From contig JADNRY010000003.1 of NCBI GenBank assembly GCA_015501585.1, forward strand, positions 124,001 to 188,000: 64,000 nt of DNA, read 5' to 3'. Positions 59,101-64,000 of the stretch are shown piece after piece. This DNA comes from Rhodocollybia butyracea (taxonomy: Eukaryota; Basidiomycota; Agaricomycetes; Agaricales; Omphalotaceae). The notes below the pieces were generated by a model. The model made no database searches, was not told where the DNA came from, and saw only the letters and a list, made by a program, of their open reading frames with translations. Both the position numbers and the translations under genes were made by a program. Position 1 is the stretch's first letter. Each line of letters starts with the position of its first letter.

Positions 59101-59767
59101 GTTCGTGGACGGATCTGGATGATTCCGCATGTTAACCTGCCAGTCGTGAGATATGCAGCCCTGGTAAAAAGACAAAAAAACCAACCAGTAGCGGTTTGGT
59201 GCTTCTAGGTTTCATATTGCTCTTGACCTTCTTCAGATCGACGACAACACTCTTCTTCTCGAGCTCCTTAACCCTTTTCTTGACAGCACCAGGTGGCGGA
59301 GACATTTTTTCGTCTGGGAATTGTTCAATTGGGGAGGATACACGAGAAGGATGCTTTGTGGTGGCGTCCTTATCCATCTGCCATTGGATATCTGGAATGT
59401 CGGCCTTGATTTCGTCTTCATCTCCGTCGCTGATAACAACAACGTCTTGCTCTTTTTTGGACCCGTGAGCCTTGGCTCGTGATAATGGAGCAGCTTGGGA
59501 GCGTAGAGAGGAACTTGCAACTGGCTTGCGATTCGTGTCAGAGTTATAATGCGTGTCTGGTTGCGGATCAGAAGCAATGCGGGGCGCTGTGATTTGTTAG
59601 CTCCTGTAAACGAGGAGGGTGATGATATACGCACTATCTACTTTCCGACGCTTCAGCGTAGGATGTCCTGCAACGGTTTGCTGTTTCTGTCGTTTACTGA
59701 TTAGTTTTTCCCCATTATTTCCATCCAGATTGTTCCTCATTCTGTTCGCAGCGAACGGGTTGTACAT
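56170..59767 (-). CDS. ULP2: Ulp2-like SUMO protease
   Basis: About eleven exons from ATG 59767 (MYNPFAANRMRNNLDG) to the stop at 56170. A Lys-rich nuclear N-terminus with a SIM-like VVVISDGDEDE is followed by a PH-like region (STRFNLNNKEIKTLP). The C48 peptidase has VNITNADFNRLLPDEYLNDTLIEFLLK, HIFNSFFYKKLS, FDKKFIIVPINENLHWYLAIIYRP (catalytic His), TIIFTLDSLGHKH (Asp), and PTQPNFCDCGVYLIHFAQVF (Gln and Cys). All catalytic residues are present. Between His and Asp lies a disordered Ser/Glu-rich insert of about 240 residues, typical of the Ulp2/SENP6-7 branch. Such enzymes trim poly-SUMO chains in the nucleus. Confidence 0.9.
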
Positions 59768-60147
59768 CGTCTAAACTCATCTTAGATAGTAATTGTGACA
59801 TTGAAGTAGAAGAAATTGTACATTGTTATTGGACGGGGTGTTATTGAATTGGTTGTTATTGGATGGGACTGTTATTGTTGTAGGAGCCTTGGACCATCTG
59901 TAATCACGGTCAACAATGGTTCGTCGCCTAGAAGGACATGGCGTACGGGACTCGAGATTTTGACGCGTCTCTGTGTTGTTGATTTACGACTTCTTGAGAG
60001 GCAAATTCGTAGTTGTAAAGAGATTTAATAGCCCTTCGGTCCTTTGCGGGAATGGTTTCAGTAGCCATTGAAGCCGCTTGCGGACAACATGAGGTAGCAG
60101 ATATGAAAAAGGCGCCCGTGTTGACCAACCTTAAACAATATTATATC
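59768..60147. other. Ulp2 promoter / FOL3 3' flank
   Basis: 380 bp. A near-repeat ttattggacggggtgttattgaattggttgttattggatgggactgttattg lies at about 59825-59877: three copies of a ttattgga-type unit. No ORF with recognisable content. Confidence 0.55.
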
Positions 60148-61583
60148 TTACTGTCTATAGCTACCAAGTAACCGATAAAAATCTGCAACTACATACAAAC
60201 TACCAGCAATTACAACAAGATGAGGCTCTGAAGAATTAGCTGCCCATTGTAAGGCCACTGGTAAATCATCAATCTTGTCGTCGCCACCCTTCCAAATCTC
60301 AGCCTTTGGACAAAGATCTTGTACAACAGAATGAAGAATAGAAGGAGGAACAGATTTGACCCAAGGCATTCCTTCCGGTGGAGTGAACCGTAAAACTGCC
60401 ACTCGCACGTTGATTGCACGATCCGATGAAAATGAAGGCGGTAGCAGGGGAGAAAGTGTTTGCAACGGTGTTTTGGGGGGAGAATGAGAAAGTGATAGAA
60501 TATAGGTAACAGTAAACTCTGTATCTCTTATTGAATTGCAGTATTCAGTGAGAAACCGACTCAGCGTCGCTGCCGACGCCGGATTATGTGCACCATCTGC
60601 AAGTACAACCAGTTTCTGGCTATCAGGATCATGTAGATTACTGGGGATCGAGTGAAACGACAACCTTCCGGGCCAGGAAACATTAGCGATTCCTCGAGCA
60701 ACAGCTTCAGGTGTTATTCGATTGTGTAACGCAAGCGTGGAGCAGGATGGATGAGAAAGTGCTACCGATATAATAGATGCAGCTAAACCAGCGTTATCGA
60801 GCTGATGTGATCCATGTAAGGCAACAGTGCGTTGACGTGAACTGGGAAACAGGGCATGTCTAGTTCAACTGGGTAGGAAGGAGGAGGTTGAAAATGTGGC
60901 ATATCCTGACGTATCACCATACCATAAGTAGCGATAGCAGGAGGAGCACGGATGAAGTCTCCTTCAATATCATTGACGACTTTTCGCGCAACTTCCGCTA
61001 CTTCTGGATGACTCTGAGGACCCAAGACGAAGGGCTTGCCTTTGCGAGCGATGGCTGCCTTTTCCTTTGTGATAGCATCCACGGTATCCCCTAAAAATGC
61101 CTGATGGTCCAGATCGACAGCAGTAAGTGCAGAGACCAAGATAGCTTCATCTGGAATGACATTTGTCGCATCCAGCCGGCCACCCATTCCAACTTCTAAA
61201 ACTACAATGTCAACCTGAGAGCGTTCAAATACCACGAGTGCTGTCAAGACTAGCATTTCAAAGCTGCTAACTTGTATGGTATTTTCCTGAGAAACCTTCT
61301 CAACTTCATCTCTGGCAATGTGATAAACTTGAGGAGAAACCTCGTGATTGTCCACAGAGATGCAGTCGTATACTGAAACAAGATGTGGACTGTTAAATCG
61401 CCCAACCTTCAGCCCAGCCGAAGTCAATATGGACGAGGTCAAGGCTGAGACGCTGCCTTTTCCATTTGTACCAGCTATGTGAATTGTGGGACGAGTATAC
61501 GGCAAAATGAAGCGGTAAAGACGCTTTATGCGATCCAAGGACAGATCAATAGACATTGGTCGATGGGCGCTTAGCGCCATCAT
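60148..61583 (-). CDS. FOL3: Dihydrofolate synthase (folylpolyglutamate synthase family)
   Basis: Apparently intronless, about 475 aa. FOL3 adds glutamate to dihydropteroate in folate synthesis. Motifs: SIDLSLDRIKRLYRFILPYTRPTIHIAGTNGKGS (P-loop), GRFNSPHLVSVYDCISVD, VDIVVLEVGMGGRLDATNVI, VSALTAVDLDHQAFLGDT, ITKEKAAIARKGKPFVLGPQ, LHGSHQLDNAGLAAS and LVVLADGAHNPASAATLSRFL. The order matches Fol3 more closely than Met7. Frame break: at about 60813-60820 the sequence CCTTACATGG should read with one more T to give LPLHGSHQLDN; both flanking parts are intact. Start: ATG 61583 is first, but ATG 61556 fits the family N-terminus better and leaves the GCGC palindrome (61565-61579) in the leader. Confidence 0.9.
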
Positions 61584-61845
61584 CTGTACTAATACAGCTT
61601 TCTCTGCTCCAGTGCTCGGGTCCGGATCCTCTTCACAATTGTTGCTTTGTTAAACAATGACAATAAGGAACCCCGACACCACACCGCCGGGTCTTCATTG
61701 CCATGTTTTTTTGTCTTCGGGCGATGATATCAACGTGATAAATGTCCGAATAAATGCACAGGTACTCGAGTTCCTTTGTACTCCGCAAGTCGTCTTGTAT
61801 GGTCGGCTTCCATACAGCACCGGGTGCATTCAATATAACTTGAAA

Positions 61846-63195
61846 ATGGACACCCAGACACCTACAACAGCCCTACAACATGCCCTCTACCTTGAGGAGG
61901 AAGCATCATCAAGAATTGACACTTCGGAAGTCGTTTCTGGAAGCAATGCGAGTGAAATTATCACTGTAAGATATACATTCTCCCAGCTTGCTCTGCGTGT
62001 TCTGATCTGCTATCCAGTTTCCGCCGGCCAAGCGATAAATCGTCCCCTAGACCCACCGAAACTTGGAGAAGGGATTATAATTCTTCCTACGAGCCTTATT
62101 ACCATGCCTCATCCATCATTCGCCCACCGTTGGCGTACTATCCTCCCCATAGCATCCGCAACCTCCCACCAGAACTCTTGGCCTACATTTTTGTTATGGG
62201 CTCAGAAGATGACCCTATACTTCCTCTCACTATCACGCATATATGCAGATTTTGGCGAGTCTTGGCCCTTAACACGCCCTTATTATGGCGTAGAGTTGTC
62301 CTTGGGTCCTACTACAGCATGTGGAGAGAGACAATGTATCGCGCGAGGGCTTGCACACTGGATATTGAATTCAAATCGCCTGGTCGGTACGGGTCTCTGG
62401 CTTTCTATGAAGTGCAGCGATATATGCATCTTGTCATACCGCAAATTCGACGATGGAGGTCACTGAGCATCGTATTCTCGGACTATCAGCCATATCTTTG
62501 GAACGCAGCTCTATCTGAATGTTGCTCAAGAAATAATCACACGCAGGTGCCTGGTGAGCTGCGTTGGCGGGCTGAATGGCTATCCTTATTAATATTGTAT
62601 ACTAGAACTTGAAGAACTGTGCCTAGTATACCGTCATAACGACGACACAAAAGAGTTTTGTCTCTTTTCCGGATACGCGCCCTCTCTTCGTCGTGTTACA
62701 ATCGACGGGATACGACTCACCTGGCTCCCATCTTTATTCCAGAATCTTCGATATCTGGACTATATTCATCATGGCTGGACTAATGGATCCCATGCTATCC
62801 AAGAAGTTTCCAACATTTTACGTGTATCTTCACGATTGGCAGAGCTCCGGATTCTCTTTCCAGTTAAAAAGTATCGACCCCGCCTAAACCATCGGATTTC
62901 GCCTGACTTTGAGACGATATATCTTCCCCGGTTGGAAAGCCTTCATCTGCGAGTTAATTCCCAGGACATCCCAGAAGAGCTGATCTCACTTGCTTCCCTT
63001 TTTGAGACTCCCCGGCTTTCGGACCTACATCTGGTGGATTCCAGGCAGCGGCAGCGTGCATTCCCGAATGTTAACATATTTTGGACATTGTACCCTATTC
63101 CGCCATTACTAAGGACCGTTCATTTACAACATGGGTGGTTTGAAGCGGCTCGGTATTTTTCTCAATTTGCCAGCATAGTACAAGGACAGCTTTGA
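61846..63195 (+). CDS. F-box protein with LRR-like C-terminus
   Basis: At least three exons. The core is an F-box: HSIRNLPPELLAYIFVMGSEDDPILPLTITHICRFWRVLALNTPLLWRRV, followed by leucine-rich segments (LEELCLVYRHND, LRRVTIDGIRLTWLPSLFQNLRYLDYI, LAELRILFPV, LPRLESLHLRVN, TPRLSDLHLVD) and LLRTVHLQHGWFEAARYFSQF. The second intron (gtgagc...tatactag, about 62556-62607) is clear. The N-terminus is uncertain. ATG 61846 starts a good-looking exon (TALQHALYLEEEASSRID), but its phase does not match the F-box exon across the first intron. ATG 61880 in another frame does match. It is head-to-head with FOL3. Confidence 0.8.
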
Positions 63196-63412
63196 CACTC
63201 TTGGCATCTGGCCGACTGATCTCACCAGAAGCAAGAGCTTGAGTAATAAATCGATAAATAATACTGTACACTAGCTTACTATACTCATTGGCAATCTCCG
63301 AGTGAAATTTGCACTGGCAACGTTGGAACTTGAAAAGATATAAGTGGTGACATGTGGAGTCGTGAGAACTTGTTGACGACGAGAGGATCAACGGGTGTTT
63401 TGCTTTCCCTCC

Positions 63413-64000
63413 ATGTCTAATCCTCCTCGTCGTGCGCAACAGCAACAAGGCCCTTCACAATATGCCGCTGTACCACAAAGTCCCCGTTCAGCTCTGCCTT
63501 ATAGTGCTCCACGGCCAGGTCCTGGCTCTCGACAAGGATCTGCGCTTGCTCAAGGTGTAGCGAGCGGTGCTATTGGTGGTGGTTATGGTCCATATGCAGT
63601 GCGTAATACTGTTGTATCACTGGTCTTTTCTTTTTCTCAACGAATTTTCAGTTTAATCCCAACCAAGCAAGAGATGCTGCACTAAATAGCAACTCACGGT
63701 TTAGTGCTGTACCATCAGAGCATTCAGCATCCTCCATATCAGCCGGCGCCGAAAAAGCAGCCATTCTGGCAACCACTGCAACAGTGCCTCAGTATCTCTG
63801 GGACAAAGACCCAGACCTCGATGATGTCCTGCACAACCCTGATCCCGTGAGGGACGCTAAATTAGACCGTTCTTTTACCCTTTTTTCTGCCCGTGGTTGG
63901 GCAAATGCCGGAGCTCTCGTTATTCTCATTCTTGCTATCCTCACTCTCTTCGCTGGATACCCTATCATTAACGCATTGGCCCATCCACAAGCTGCTATCA
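63413..64000 (+). CDS. KRE6: Kre6/Skn1-type beta-1,6-glucan synthesis protein (partial)
   Basis: Two exons are visible (63413-63598 and 63652 to the window end); the gene continues beyond 64000. The cytosolic N-terminus is Pro/Gln/Ser-rich, then carries VPQYLWDKDPDLDDVLHNPDPVRDAKLDRSFTLFSARGWANAGALVILILAILTLFAGYPIINALAHP. The DD-LHNPDP block followed by one transmembrane helix and the FAGYPI boundary is characteristic of SKN1/KRE6 proteins, type II membrane proteins of the secretory pathway whose lumenal GH16-like domain is needed for beta-1,6-glucan. The GH16 part lies outside the window. Paralogues are common in basidiomycetes, so KRE6 denotes the family. Confidence 0.85.

Noticed and set aside
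1..64000. tRNA, rRNA, CRISPR or prophage features
   Set aside because: I looked for T-arm-like signals and repeat-spacer arrays and found none; intron-rich eukaryotic genes fill the window.

Overview
The window is nuclear DNA of a basidiomycete fungus, most likely an agaricomycete. Nearly every gene is split by many short introns (about 45-75 bases, GT-AG). Gene content is typical of mushroom-forming fungi: variable F-box/LRR proteins, a basidiomycete-type kinase with an HND catalytic loop, a GPI-type arylsulfotransferase-like protein and a secreted GH51 arabinofuranosidase. I joined exons by hand from splice signals, reading phase and family motifs. No rRNA, tRNA, CRISPR array or autonomous transposon was seen.

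Layout. 1-4.5 kb: a T5orf172/GIY-YIG-like protein and a single-span membrane protein. 4.5-12.7 kb: a plastic block with a 110-bp MITE carrying perfect 9-bp target duplications, a decayed kinase fragment, an intact F-box gene, a broken tandem copy of it, and a MAPKKK-derived predicted pseudokinase. 13-21 kb: housekeeping genes, namely the CET1 mRNA triphosphatase, a GCFC/PAXBP1-type splicing factor, a Rad60/Esc2 SUMO-like-domain protein and a polytopic membrane protein. 22-27 kb: mitochondrial porin and the arylsulfotransferase-like gene. 27-33 kb: a large protein kinase head-to-head with a SAP-domain protein. 34-40 kb: GH51 arabinofuranosidase, a roadblock light chain, a Cdc25-type rhodanese and COX20. 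40-43 kb: a tandem pair of Rossmann-fold reductases, one broken. 43-49 kb: a DCAF4-like WD40 protein head-to-head with an RA-PH adaptor. 50-56 kb: FACT subunit POB3 and alpha-actinin. 56-64 kb: a Ulp2-like SUMO protease, dihydrofolate synthase FOL3, an F-box protein, and the start of a KRE6/SKN1 glucan-synthesis gene cut by the window end.

Three points stand out. (1) The 362-aa kinase at 11.3-12.7 kb keeps a perfectly open spliced frame but has lost the DFG aspartate and two of three P-loop glycines. (2) Several otherwise intact conserved genes (Rad60-like, big kinase, RA-PH protein, POB3, FOL3, one reductase copy) each need a single-base frame correction, mostly at short homopolymers. Uncorrected indels in the assembly explain this more simply than six separate gene losses. 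(3) A GCGC-centred element (TTGAGCGCYA) recurs close to several start codons, especially in divergent promoters.

The genes do not form one pathway. Functional links are loose: two SUMO-system genes (Rad60-like, Ulp2-like), nuclear RNA and chromatin factors (CET1, GCFC, POB3), and mitochondrial proteins (porin, COX20). Many neighbours are head-to-head with 120-770 bp between starts, so shared promoters are likely.
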